Shown here: positions 1-6,824 of the stretch, piece after piece
How positions within the stretch are numbered: the first letter of the stretch is position 1
How the letters are laid out: each line of letters opens with the position of its first letter
Origin: a virus
IMG/VR virus record: IMGVR_UViG_3300046519_000295
Coordinates: 1-45,553 of that record
DNA: 45,553 bases
Strand: one strand, 5' to 3'
Program-made: the position numbers and the translations under genes
The notes under the pieces: model-generated
Told to the model about the DNA's origin: nothing
Database searches by the model: none
Seen by the model: the letters and a program-made list of their open reading frames with translations, nothing else

Positions 1-1
1 C

Positions 2-244
2 CAAGCGGTCAATCAAGTGACCGAAAAGAAGCTTCCCGTCGCTGACGTAGCGGCCCGTCTTGGTGTGTCGACGCATAGCCTCTATGCGTGGATAAAGCGC
101 TACAGCAAACCTCAAGAAGAACGGCAGCAAGACGATGACCAGCACGCTGAACTACGTCGACTGCGAGCGGAACTCGAGCGGGTCACTGAAGAGCGAGACA
201 TCTTAAAAAAGGCCGCCGCGTACTTTGCCAAGGAGTGCGGCTGA
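2..244 (+). CDS. IS3-family transposase OrfA, 5' truncated by window edge
   Basis: Helix-turn-helix DNA-binding protein of an IS3 element, which recognises the IS ends and forms the N-terminal part of the OrfAB transposase. The frame is open from base 2, so the start lies upstream; the GTG at 17 is internal. Visible are the HTH segment VADVAARLGVSTHSLYAWIK and a C-terminal leucine-zipper-like stretch (LRRLRAELERVTEERDILKK). The slippery A AAA AAG sits about 11 codons before the stop. OrfB overlaps by 10 nt in the -1 frame. Confidence 0.9.
   Translation, partial: QAVNQVTEKKLPVADVAARLGVSTHSLYAWIKRYSKPQEERQQDDDQHAELRRLRAELERVTEERDILKKAAAYFAKECG
205..211 (+). promoter_or_regulatory. Programmed -1 frameshift site (A AAA AAG)
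   Basis: The heptamer AAAAAAG lies in the OrfA zero frame as A AAA AAG, the standard IS3-family slippery sequence. The OrfB frame is exactly -1 relative to OrfA, so slippage here would give the OrfAB fusion transposase. This is family knowledge applied to a motif seen directly. Confidence 0.85.
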
Positions 245-1116
245 AGTACGCCTTTATCAAGCAGCGCGCGGGCGACTATTCCATTCGACGGCTTTGCCTG
301 ACGCTGAAAGTCCATCCCAGTGGTTATTACGCCTGGTTGTCTGAGCCGCAATCTGCACGCGCTAAAGATGATCAGCGATTGCTGGGTTTGATTAAGCATT
401 CATGGCTGGAGAGTGGCGGAGTGTATGGCTATCGCAAAATCCATGATGATCTTCGCGAGGTCGGTGAAGATTGTGGTCGGCATCGTGTGGCGAGGCTAAT
501 GCGTCTTGAGGGGCTGCGCTCTCAGACAGGGTATCGACGACGCCCTGGAAAGTACGGAGGTAAGCCAGCAGTCGCCTCACCCAATTTACTGAAGCGCCAG
601 TTCGATGTCGTAGAACCCAACAAAGTGTGGGTCACCGACATCACCTACATTCGCACGTACGAAGGCTGGCTGTATTTGGCTGTGGTGCTGGATCTGTTTT
701 CTCGTCAGGTCGTTGGCTGGTCAATGAAGTCGCAGATGACCAGTGATCTGGCCATTGATGCGTTGTTGATGGCGGTTTGGAGGCGTAAGCCGAAACAGGA
801 GGTGATGGTTCACTCCGACCAAGGCAGCCAGTACAGCAGCACCGATTGGCGCAGTTTTTTGAAGGCGAATAATTTGGTTGCCAGCATGAGTCGCCGAGGC
901 AACTGTCATGACAACGCCGTAGCCGAGAGCTTTTTCCAGCTTCTAAAGCGGGAGCGTATCAAGCGGAGAATCTACACCACGCGGCAAGATGCTCGTAGCG
1001 ATGTGTTCGACTACATCGAGATGTTCTACAACGCAAAACGCCGTCATGGTTTCAACAATCAGCTGTCACCGGTAGAGTTTGAAAAGCGTTACGCAATGAG
1101 CTTGCAAGGTGTCTAG
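235..1116 (+). CDS. IS3-family transposase OrfB (DDE integrase core)
   Basis: Catalytic half of the IS3 transposase. Residues 1-110 are the HTH_21-like region with the YGYRKIH motif; the rve integrase core follows. The catalytic triad is visible: D135 in VWVTDITY, D195 in VHSDQGSQY and E231 in DNAVAESFF, with the DD(35)E spacing expected of IS3. The GTG at 235 is the formal start, but production as an OrfAB fusion is the usual route. About 293 aa, full length for the family, with no frameshift. Confidence 0.95.
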   Translation: MRLKYAFIKQRAGDYSIRRLCLTLKVHPSGYYAWLSEPQSARAKDDQRLLGLIKHSWLESGGVYGYRKIHDDLREVGEDCGRHRVARLMRLEGLRSQTGYRRRPGKYGGKPAVASPNLLKRQFDVVEPNKVWVTDITYIRTYEGWLYLAVVLDLFSRQVVGWSMKSQMTSDLAIDALLMAVWRRKPKQEVMVHSDQGSQYSSTDWRSFLKANNLVASMSRRGNCHDNAVAESFFQLLKRERIKRRIYTTRQDARSDVFDYIEMFYNAKRRHGFNNQLSPVEFEKRYAMSLQGV

Positions 1117-1193
1117 AGAATCCGGGGCGATTCAAACTGGTTATGTCGTTGCATCGTCGGAATCTTAGTTCGGACGCTTCAGGAGCTCTGAAA

Positions 1194-1584
1194 ATGACAA
1201 AGAAAGCGGGCGGAAGATACCTCTCCAGCAACCGCTGCGGACATTGAAAGATCCATCCACGCCCTGAATAAAATGACTGAACGCCTTTGGGGGGATGGCC
1301 GGGAAGCTGAGGCGAAAGCCCTCCTCAACGCCTTGGATTCCCTAAATCGGGCGCTTGATCGGATCAGGATTGGTGAAAGTCGTAAGACTTTTCATTGAAG
1401 ACGGTCATTGAACCGGAACGAGAGTTGGCCTGGCGCACTCACTTCGGTACTAAATAGGCGATCTGTCCGTACCATTGAGGCTGAGGTTCGGAAACTGCTC
1501 GATTTGGCTGCAACGCTTAGGGATGCGCGCGATGAAGACCTGTCTGTGGCCGTCTCCGCACAAGCGAGGATGAGACTGCGGTAG
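1194..1584 (+). pseudogene. Decayed small gene: one frameshift, one in-frame stop
   Basis: An ATG at 1194 encodes only 17 codons (MTKKAGGRY...), but one frame over, a helical charged sequence is open: EDTSPATAADIERSIHALNK, then MTERLWGDGREAEAKALLNA, ending at TGA 1396-1398. The same frame continues beyond that stop with RTIEAEVRKLLDLAATLRDA to TAG at 1582-1584. The simplest reading is one gene carrying an indel near 1210 and a nonsense codon at 1396. Alternatively, an intact 41-aa ORF starts at ATG 1273. I recognise no family. Its position directly beside the IS suggests decay after insertion. Nothing recognisable lies in 1585-1811. Confidence 0.45.
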
Positions 1585-1817
1585 CGCTGACAAACGCTCT
1601 AGTGGGCTGACTTGCTCATACTGATGAGGTGAGGGTAGGAAGATTGGGTGGTGGGCGGCTCATTGGGCATTAGACAGAGGAGCCACAATGCAGTCGTAAG
1701 CCGGCTCCACAGATCAAGCGTGAGTTGATGGCTTTATGCCGTTCCATTCAGTATGATCGCGCGACTTTTAGCTAGCTGTAATGGCCCGGCTGGGGCTTGG
1801 GCTCCTAAGGATTGGGA

Positions 1818-2615
1818 ATGTTTCGGAAAGTTTATGCCATCAGGTTTGATAAGCCAGCAGGCAATGGTAGAAATCGAGCCTGCTTTGTCACCTGCGCAAA
1901 TGCTGCTGGTGAGCGCTCGGAAGCCATTGTGAAATTCAGCTCTGGGTGCGAGAGCGGCGTAGGCGCATTGATTCGCGAAGCCCTCTCCGCATTTTTCGCA
2001 GCTGATCTTGGCCTCCATATTCCTGAACCTCTTCTCGTTGAAATACCTGATCAATTCACGGCAGGTACCTCATTTCCAGAGTACAGCGCCTTCATTTCTA
2101 CGAGCTCAAAATTCGCATTCGGATCAACAAAGCTTGCGGCAGGCTATCAAATCGTATCGCCCGCCCATCCCGTACAAGGCCCAATGATTCAAAAAGCAGC
2201 AGAGATCTTTGTTTTTGACACGTTTACCGCCAATTATGATCGTGGCCCGCAGAATCCGAATTGCCTCACCCAAGGCGATTTCGTCTCAATCATTGATCAT
2301 GAGCTCGCATTTTTGATGGGATCTATTCTTTTCTGGAAAAGCCCTTGGAAAGCCGGCGGTGGAGAGTCGCTAAGCGCAGTCGACAGGCATGTATTTTGGA
2401 TCCATGTTCGAAAACAGAACATTGACCTAGCGAACATGAAAACCTGCCTTGAGAACATCGATGATGCTAGGCTAGATTCGTACATAGCAGCTCTCCCGGA
2501 TGAGTGGCTGGCTGGACAAGGGAACGTTATTGCTACTGAGATAGTCTCTTATATACGAGACCTCAGAACCAATAGCACTGAGGCTTTTAATGAAGTTGTG
2601 AGGGTGCTTTCATGA
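1818..2615 (+). CDS. HipA-like kinase (HipA_2 type)
   Basis: Predicted 265-aa protein kinase-fold enzyme of the short HipA-like family that lacks the HipA N-terminal domain. Visible motifs: TANYDRGPQNPNCL (about residues 137-150), matching the catalytic loop with invariant N-x-D-R, and IIDHELAF (158-165), the metal-binding DFG equivalent; E54 in LIREAL and K39 in VKF are candidate N-lobe residues. I chose ATG 1818 because TAAGG at 1806-1810 gives a 7-nt spacing; a TTG at 1812 would be only 1 nt away. The stop overlaps the next ATG by 4 nt (ATGA), implying co-translation with the DUF3037 gene. HipA kinases phosphorylate translation factors as toxins or effectors, but the substrate here is unknown. 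Confidence 0.8.
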   Translation: MFRKVYAIRFDKPAGNGRNRACFVTCANAAGERSEAIVKFSSGCESGVGALIREALSAFFAADLGLHIPEPLLVEIPDQFTAGTSFPEYSAFISTSSKFAFGSTKLAAGYQIVSPAHPVQGPMIQKAAEIFVFDTFTANYDRGPQNPNCLTQGDFVSIIDHELAFLMGSILFWKSPWKAGGGESLSAVDRHVFWIHVRKQNIDLANMKTCLENIDDARLDSYIAALPDEWLAGQGNVIATEIVSYIRDLRTNSTEAFNEVVRVLS

Positions 2616-3466
2616 TCAACTTCCAAAATTATGAATTTTCGGTTTTGAGATACGTGCATGACACTCTGACCGGAGAATTCGTAAACGTTGGTGTTGTTAT
2701 ATATTGCGAAAAAGAAAAATGGATTTCGGCGCAATGCAGAAACACTTACGCTCGGGTTTCAGCGGTATTCCCTAACCTCAATAGCTCACACTTTCGAAAA
2801 ATGATGAAATTCGTGCAATCCGAATTCTCTAGAGCTAATGAATCTCTAAATACTGAGCTACAGTTTTCTGATATAAAATCTCTTCAGACATTGTTGCATC
2901 GAGTACTGCCGAAAGATGATAGCTCCTTGCAATGGGCCCCAATATCTGCCGGTCTTTCTGTAGATCTCGATTCGGAGTTGACATTATTGTTCGAGCGTTA
3001 CGTCTCTCACTACGATATCAAAGCAGGTCGTGATAGGCGTACAGAACAAGACATGTGGAAAGACTTCAAGAAGACTCTTGAGAGCTTTTCACTGACGGAA
3101 GAGTTTCAACCAAAGAAAATAGCAGTTAAAGACGATGAAATCGAGTTCCAACACTCTTGGAAGAACGGCATTTGGCACTGCATCGAACCAATATCTTTTG
3201 ATCTCTCTGACAGTGACTATTTTAAGGATAAGGCACATCGCTGGCTTGGCCAGCTATCTAGCATTCAAGACTCCACCGACAAATTCAAAGTATATCTCTT
3301 AGTTAGCCCACCTACTGAGCGTGAATTGCAGCCTGCTTTTAATAAAGCGCTCAGCATACTTAGAAAAATACCTGTGGAAAGTGAAATCTTTCTAGAGAAC
3401 GATGCACCAAGACTTGCGGAAGAAATTCAGAAAAAAATGGACATCCATAATCAGTCTATTCACTGA
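2612..3466 (+). CDS. DUF3037 family protein, partner of the HipA-like kinase
   Basis: 284-aa protein whose N-terminus (YEFSVLRYVHDTLTGEFVNV, then GVVIYC) matches the DUF3037 signature as I know it. The family has no established biochemistry. It is translationally coupled to the HipA-like kinase by an ATGA overlap, and the pair ends at two intrinsic terminators, so they form a self-contained bicistron. The C-terminal half is charged and helical (EEIQKKMDIHNQS at the end). Base composition is visibly more AT-rich than the phage genes on either side, as expected for acquired cargo. I infer a joint defence or toxin-antitoxin role from gene pairing only. Confidence 0.75.
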   Translation: MINFQNYEFSVLRYVHDTLTGEFVNVGVVIYCEKEKWISAQCRNTYARVSAVFPNLNSSHFRKMMKFVQSEFSRANESLNTELQFSDIKSLQTLLHRVLPKDDSSLQWAPISAGLSVDLDSELTLLFERYVSHYDIKAGRDRRTEQDMWKDFKKTLESFSLTEEFQPKKIAVKDDEIEFQHSWKNGIWHCIEPISFDLSDSDYFKDKAHRWLGQLSSIQDSTDKFKVYLLVSPPTERELQPAFNKALSILRKIPVESEIFLENDAPRLAEEIQKKMDIHNQSIH

Positions 3467-3572
3467 AAACCCGGCCCAGCACCAGGCTTTTCGTATCCGC
3501 CTTGTCATGCCTTCGCCACACTTTTATCAGCACGATGCAGTCATCCAAAAGGAATTGGAGACGTGCATCAAG

Positions 3573-3600
3573 AGCCCGGCCACTGCGCCGGGCTTTTTTA
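3573..3600 (+). terminator. Intrinsic terminator after the HipA/DUF3037 pair
   Basis: Perfect 8-bp stem AGCCCGGC/GCCGGGCT with a 6-nt loop followed by TTTTTTA on the + strand, about 107 nt after the DUF3037 stop. Classic Rho-independent form. Confidence 0.9.
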
Positions 3601-3666
3601 TTTACCACATCACATAATTTTCACTGCGTCTGCCATAGGTTGCGCTTAGCTCCTTCGTGATTTTTT

Positions 3667-3695
3667 AGCCCGTGCCCCAGCACGGGCTTTTCTTT
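3667..3695 (+). terminator. Second intrinsic terminator
   Basis: Stem AGCCCGTG/CACGGGCT with a 6-nt loop and tail TTTTCTTT on the + strand. It backs up the terminator at 3573 and insulates the leftward gene ending at 3704 from the rightward cassette. Confidence 0.8.
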
Positions 3696-3703
3696 GCCCG
3701 CTT

Positions 3704-3925
3704 CTATGTTCCACCCTCCAGCCCTTCCCTCGCTTGCGCAAGCACCACGCTGGCATCTCTAATCAACTGTCGCCACTCGGTATGACTAATTACCCCCTCC
3801 GCCTCCATTGAGTCAGCCATCTTCAGTAGTTCGTCATACTGTTCTTCAGCATCCATCCGGATTTCCGGTTGTGAGAGAAGACTCCGCCAATCTGTGAGCG
3901 CCTTTTTTTTCCGATCTTCGTACAT
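3704..3925 (-). CDS. Small phage protein of unknown function (73 aa)
   Basis: Acidic, helical 73-aa protein (MYEDRKKKALTDWRS...) with no recognised domain; no cysteines or membrane segments. The start is set by AGAGG 8 nt upstream on the - strand. It lies 127 nt downstream of the DUF1654 gene and in the same direction, so it is probably transcribed from the same LexA-controlled region. The Shine-Dalgarno is inside a hairpin (see 3934-3958). Similar small acidic proteins are common in Pseudomonas prophage early regions, but I cannot assign a role. Confidence 0.6.
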   Translation of the reverse strand: MYEDRKKKALTDWRSLLSQPEIRMDAEEQYDELLKMADSMEAEGVISHTEWRQLIRDASVVLAQAREGLEGGT

Positions 3926-3933
3926 GCTCGCAT

Positions 3934-3958
3934 CCTCTATCGACTACTTCGGTAGAGG
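3934..3958 (-). promoter_or_regulatory. Hairpin covering the ribosome binding site of the 73-aa gene
   Basis: On the - strand CCTCTACCGAA and TCGATAGAGG pair (one G-U) across a short GTAG loop. The 3' arm contains AGAGG, the only plausible Shine-Dalgarno for the gene starting at 3925. If the hairpin forms in RNA, the ribosome site is masked. Confidence 0.4.
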
Positions 3959-4052
3959 CGCACGAGAAAATAGCGTTCAGGGCTGGCGACGTATGGCAGC
4001 GCAACTAGGCAGCCATACGCAACACACCGCTACTAGGCGAGCTTTTTGCTGA

Positions 4053-4358
4053 TCAAAACGGCGCCGGCTCTTCTATGGGCTCAAAAACTTCTACCGGCCG
4101 ATCTTCTTCAGCGCTCGCCTCCCACCTCAGCGTCACCGACTCATCATCGTTGAACGTCATGCCTATACCGACCGTCTCGGATAGCAAACCCATCACCTCC
4201 TCCCACTCCCGATCCCCATCGGTGTCCAGGCGATGGATCGTCACCCAGCGCTGAATTTGCGCCACCGGGTGGTTGATCATCGATGAGACGCGCAGGCCGA
4301 GGCGCTCTATCCCTGGCATCACATATTTCTCTTGTTGTTCCTGCTGCATATGCACCAT
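4053..4358 (-). CDS. DUF1654 family protein, LexA-controlled
   Basis: 101-aa protein matching the Pseudomonas-specific DUF1654 family: YxRLGxRVS..INHPVAQIQ near the N-terminus, IHRLDTDGDREWEEVM in the middle, TFNDDESVTLRW near the C-terminus. The function of the family is not established. ATG 4358 is preferred because GGGGGTG lies about 8 nt upstream; an ATG at 4349 is a weaker alternative. A canonical LexA site ends 17 bp upstream of the start, so induction by DNA damage is expected. It is probably co-transcribed with the 73-aa gene downstream. Confidence 0.75.
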   Translation of the reverse strand: MVHMQQEQQEKYVMPGIERLGLRVSSMINHPVAQIQRWVTIHRLDTDGDREWEEVMGLLSETVGIGMTFNDDESVTLRWEASAEEDRPVEVFEPIEEPAPF

Positions 4359-4375
4359 TTAGCTACACCCCCATG

Positions 4376-4391
4376 CTGTACATCCATACAG
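4376..4391 (-). promoter_or_regulatory. LexA (SOS) operator
   Basis: CTGTACATCCATACAG is a perfect CTGT-N8-ACAG match to the gammaproteobacterial LexA box and lies just upstream of the DUF1654 start on the - strand. The position overlaps where the promoter must be, so repression by occlusion is the natural reading. Confidence 0.8.
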
Positions 4392-4425
4392 TTTAAGCTC
4401 AAGCATAACCGCTCATCTCGAAAAA

Positions 4426-4472
4426 TAAATTAACCGGCGGTATTGACGATAGAGAAACCGGCGGTTAATTTA
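4426..4472. repeat. Inverted arms containing a 9-bp direct repeat
   Basis: TAAATTAACCG at 4426-4436 is mirrored at the other end (4462-4472, CGGTTAATTTA). Inside, ACCGGCGGT occurs twice in the same orientation (about 4433-4441 and 4457-4465), start to start 24 bp. Dyad arms with direct half-sites about two helical turns apart look like an operator. The site lies between the LexA-controlled leftward gene and the rightward remnant at 4541. Confidence 0.55.
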
Positions 4473-4540
4473 CTTCCATCGCAGCGACACACAGCCACTG
4501 CGAAGGGCCTCAAAGGGCCTGACCGCTCTTTAACAATCTG

Positions 4541-4760
4541 ATGGACGCCGAGCTGGCCGATGCATAGCCAGCGGACGTACCGCGCAACGGTACGCAGCGA
4601 TTCGACCTGATGTCGGCGCTGGGCATAGGAGACCTCATTCGGAGGGCGTAGCTGGAGAGGCTGCGTGGTGGTGAGTAGGTGTATGGCTTATGGCGGCATG
4701 ACCCCAGGCACACCGAAAGACATCAACGGGAACGCGACCGTTGGCCTGTGCAAGGAATAG
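4541..4760 (+). pseudogene. Frameshifted small phage gene remnant
   Basis: Coding-like sequence is broken over several frames: MDAELADA then stop from ATG 4541; AQRFDLMSALGIGDLI in a second frame around 4595-4642; and GCVVVSRCMAYGGMTPGTP followed by KDINGNATVGLCKE in a third, ending at TAG 4758-4760. The pieces join into one plausible small protein if two indels are allowed. I do not know the family. An alternative is that the region is an untranslated leader: it contains a perfect hairpin GTACCG/CGGTAC at 4577-4593. Confidence 0.35.
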
Positions 4761-4766
4761 AGATTA

Positions 4767-4789
4767 CCTGCCCGTTATCAGCGGGCAGG
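4767..4789. repeat. Perfect 8-bp hairpin without T tail
   Basis: CCTGCCCG/CGGGCAGG with a 7-nt loop. It lacks a T-run on either strand, so it is not a standard intrinsic terminator. Similar hairpins recur at 5718 and 6054. Confidence 0.5.
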
Positions 4790-4832
4790 ATGCTCTCCAA
4801 GGCGCCTTGAAAAGGGCTTCTCGGAAAGCAGG

Positions 4833-5093
4833 CTATCGAGTGCTGGAACCGTAACTGCCGGAAACCTTGTAGCGCCTGATTTGATTGATCTTCGAGGCAA
4901 GGTGGATGCGCTCAATCCTGAGATATTCACGATTAAGTCGAACCTGTCGCTCGATGGACCCTGCCCTTCTGAGTGGCGCGTCGGGCAATTCAAGCTCTAG
5001 GGATTCAATGAGCTTTTGCAGCTTGTCGATCCGATCTTTGGTGGTGAGCTTTTTGCTGCCGCGCTTTTTTATTGGTTCCTTGTCGGCAGTCAT
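4833..5093 (-). CDS. Small basic coiled-coil-like phage protein (86 aa)
   Basis: Lysine/arginine-rich 86-aa protein with a long predicted helix (TKDRIDKLQKLIESLELELP and on to RLNREYLRIERIHLA). Its ATG overlaps the stop of the upstream zinc-finger gene by 4 nt, so the two are translationally coupled. No domain recognised; a DNA- or RNA-associated accessory role is only a guess from charge. Confidence 0.55.
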   Translation of the reverse strand: MTADKEPIKKRGSKKLTTKDRIDKLQKLIESLELELPDAPLRRAGSIERQVRLNREYLRIERIHLASKINQIRRYKVSGSYGSSTR

Positions 5094-5575
5094 TTGCGCT
5101 TTCCCAGGCCGGGTGCTCCCCCTTGTACGACGGTGATCGCCGAGAAGTCGCTAGCTGATCTCGTCTTGATACCAAGATCTATTTCCTCTGATCTTCGTTT
5201 GCAGTGACTACAGCGGACTGGGTGGAGGGGTACTTGATCTCCGACATGAACAAGATCACCACACTCTCGGCACGCTCGATACTTCCTGGCCTTCTCTTTG
5301 TTGGCCGCCAGCTCTGCCCGGAGCGCCTCCGCTTTACGGGCTTCCTCTCGCACCTTCTTATGGCTTTTGGCGCGCTTGGGTGTTTGAGGTTGAGGATCTG
5401 GAGGCTTTTTTGGCGCCTTGGCGCGAGGCTTTGAGTGCTTATCGGGCGACTTGAAGGATTCAGCTAGATCTCTGAGTAGTGCAATTGCAAGCGGCGTGAA
5501 CACCTGGGCAGGTACGTCCTGCACAACCATCGACTCTTTTAGCTTCTGAAGCACCGCGAGGTTCTTCGCATCCAT
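5090..5575 (-). CDS. Zinc-finger protein with basic linker
   Basis: About 161 aa. N-terminal helical region (MDAKNLAVLQKLKESMVVQD), a Pro/Lys-rich basic linker (residues ~50-90), a charged helix, then a four-cysteine zinc site CRECGDLVHVGDQ...RCSHC near residues 100-125. The C2C2 spacing resembles DksA/TraR-type fingers, but homology is not asserted. ATG 5575 has AGAGG 8 nt upstream; a GTG at 5596 in the same frame has a poor site. It overlaps the next gene by ATGA. Likely a nucleic-acid-binding phage regulator. Confidence 0.55.
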   Translation of the reverse strand: MDAKNLAVLQKLKESMVVQDVPAQVFTPLAIALLRDLAESFKSPDKHSKPRAKAPKKPPDPQPQTPKRAKSHKKVREEARKAEALRAELAANKEKARKYRACRECGDLVHVGDQVPLHPVRCSHCKRRSEEIDLGIKTRSASDFSAITVVQGGAPGLGKRK

Positions 5576-5717
5576 GGCTACAGCCTCTGATTTCACCTGG
5601 TCTTGAGATTACCAGCGGCATAACGCCAGCACCACCTCGACGGCTGACTAGAGCGAAAGGCTCGAACCGCGTGAATGACCCGATAAGCAGAGCCAGCGAG
5701 AACGGAACATTTCACTG

Positions 5718-5741
5718 ATGCACCTGGTTACCCGGGTGCAT
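5718..5741. repeat. Hairpin upstream of the 90-aa gene
   Basis: ATGCACC/GGTGCAT, perfect 7-bp stem with a 10-nt loop, 26 nt before the ATG at 5767. No T tail. It may act as an mRNA 5' structure for the rightward operon. Confidence 0.5.
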
Positions 5742-5766
5742 TGGGAAATCAACCGGAGACAGCAGC

Positions 5767-6039
5767 ATGCAGATCAATCAGCAGAAAACGGTGCAGGTCG
5801 ATGTGACCGAGCTGCGCCTGCACATCAAGGTGCGCGACGGCTTCGCGGCCGGACTGGAGGATTCGCAGGGGGAAGAGGTGGGCAGTTACGAAGGCTATGT
5901 GCCGGACTTCTTCCCAGGCAATCACTATGGCGACTACCTGATCCTGAACATCGATCTTGAAACCGGGCAGATCAAGAACTGGAAGAAACCCGCCGCATCC
6001 GACATCGAGAAGATGCTCGCCCAAGGCGAAGACGACTGA
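5767..6039 (+). CDS. Phage protein of unknown function (90 aa)
   Basis: Acidic 90-aa protein, MQINQQKTVQVDVTELRLHI at the start, with a DYLILNIDLETGQIKNWK core suggesting a small beta-rich fold. Good ribosome site GGAGAC about 8 nt upstream. First gene of the long rightward early operon of prophage A. The motif order resembles small conserved Pseudomonas phage proteins, but no function is known to me. The opposite-strand frame here is a shadow. Confidence 0.65.
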   Translation: MQINQQKTVQVDVTELRLHIKVRDGFAAGLEDSQGEEVGSYEGYVPDFFPGNHYGDYLILNIDLETGQIKNWKKPAASDIEKMLAQGEDD

Positions 6040-6053
6040 CCGAAAGCATCACC

Positions 6054-6096
6054 TCTGCCCATTCACTGAGTGGGCAGAAGGATGTAGGCCTACATC
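6054..6096. promoter_or_regulatory. Hairpin plus perfect 16-bp palindrome
   Basis: TCTGCCCA/TGGGCAGA (6054-6078) forms an 8-bp stem. Two bases later GATGTAGGCCTACATC (6081-6096) is a perfect 16-bp palindrome. They sit in the gap before the PL7-like gene. The palindrome has the form of a dimeric-repressor operator; the hairpin may attenuate read-through from the 90-aa gene. Confidence 0.5.
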
Positions 6097-6149
6097 AAGC
6101 GAATGCTCAACAGAGCACAGGTGACATCAAATGAAATAAGGAATCGACA

Positions 6150-6824
6150 ATGACTGTAGATATCAGCAATTTCATCATCGCCACCCCGCTTCCAATTTCC
6201 GACACCAACCCTATTTCCCTCGACCTGATTGGCTGGCGAGCATTGATCGAATGCCCCAGCGTTGTCTCAATGCTTCCTGATGGATCATTGCAGATGACGG
6301 CGCCGACACTTGGCGCCTCTAGTAAAAGCGTCCATCGAACTCGCTGTGAATGGAAAGAGCCTGGCTACTGGCTGTTTTCTAGTGCCGCAGACCATTGGTG
6401 CCGTCAAGAAATGCGGCTTACGAAGGTCAATTCGTTGCAGAAGGTCGTGATCGGCCAAATCCATGTGCAGGGCTCTGAACGCCCACCGGTGAAGGTGTTT
6501 TGGAACAAAGGCAAAATCACCATGGGGTTCCGGTCGAGCTACCTGCAAGACGATCCTGTGAATTCGACGGTGCTGGAAAACGTGCCGTTGGGTGCACTTT
6601 TCAAGATCAACATTCACGCCAACTCCACCGGTGCCGTTTCTGTATCGGCGAGCTGTAACGGCGTCAAATCTACTTCCGCGATCATGCGCCTCGACAACAC
6701 CTGGGACACGAAGACTCTCGCCTTCCACGGCGGCGTGTACAACCAGATCGATTACTCCGAGACGACCGATCCTGAGGACGGTTCGATTTGCGTGATCAGT
6801 GATTTATCCATCACTCACGGGTAA
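6150..6824 (+). CDS. Polysaccharide lyase family 7 (alginate-lyase-like) protein
   Basis: 224 aa, the size of a lone PL7 beta-jelly-roll domain. The three PL7 active-site strands are recognisable: HRTRCEW (residues 62-68; RTE/RSE-type strand with the neutralising Arg), VIGQIHVQG (Q103, H105) and LAFHGGVYNQ (Y197, Q199). PL7 enzymes cleave alginate by beta-elimination with these Arg, Gln, His and Tyr residues. There is no signal peptide, so the product stays in the cytoplasm until lysis or uses another route. The good ribosome site AAGGAATCG precedes the ATG. Located in the early operon, not with tail genes. The first strand differs from consensus, so activity and substrate are uncertain. Confidence 0.75.
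   Translation: MTVDISNFIIATPLPISDTNPISLDLIGWRALIECPSVVSMLPDGSLQMTAPTLGASSKSVHRTRCEWKEPGYWLFSSAADHWCRQEMRLTKVNSLQKVVIGQIHVQGSERPPVKVFWNKGKITMGFRSSYLQDDPVNSTVLENVPLGALFKINIHANSTGAVSVSASCNGVKSTSAIMRLDNTWDTKTLAFHGGVYNQIDYSETTDPEDGSICVISDLSITHG

Larger units (their letters stand above)
1..1134 (+). mobile_element. IS3-family insertion sequence, 3' part
   Basis: The window opens inside an IS3-family element. Two overlapping frames, OrfA and OrfB, are joined by a -1 slippery site, and OrfB carries a DDE transposase core. The right end is probably near 1134: the last bases, GGGGCGATTCA, end in the CA typical of IS3 termini, and read inward they give TGAATCGCCCCGG, which resembles IS3-group terminal repeats known to me. 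The left inverted repeat and OrfA start lie outside the window, so neither target duplication nor full length can be checked. No internal stop is visible, so the transposase looks functional. Confidence 0.9.

Noticed and set aside
5749-6024. 91-aa ORF on the - strand opposite the 90-aa gene
   Set aside because: No ribosome site, and the + strand gene has one.
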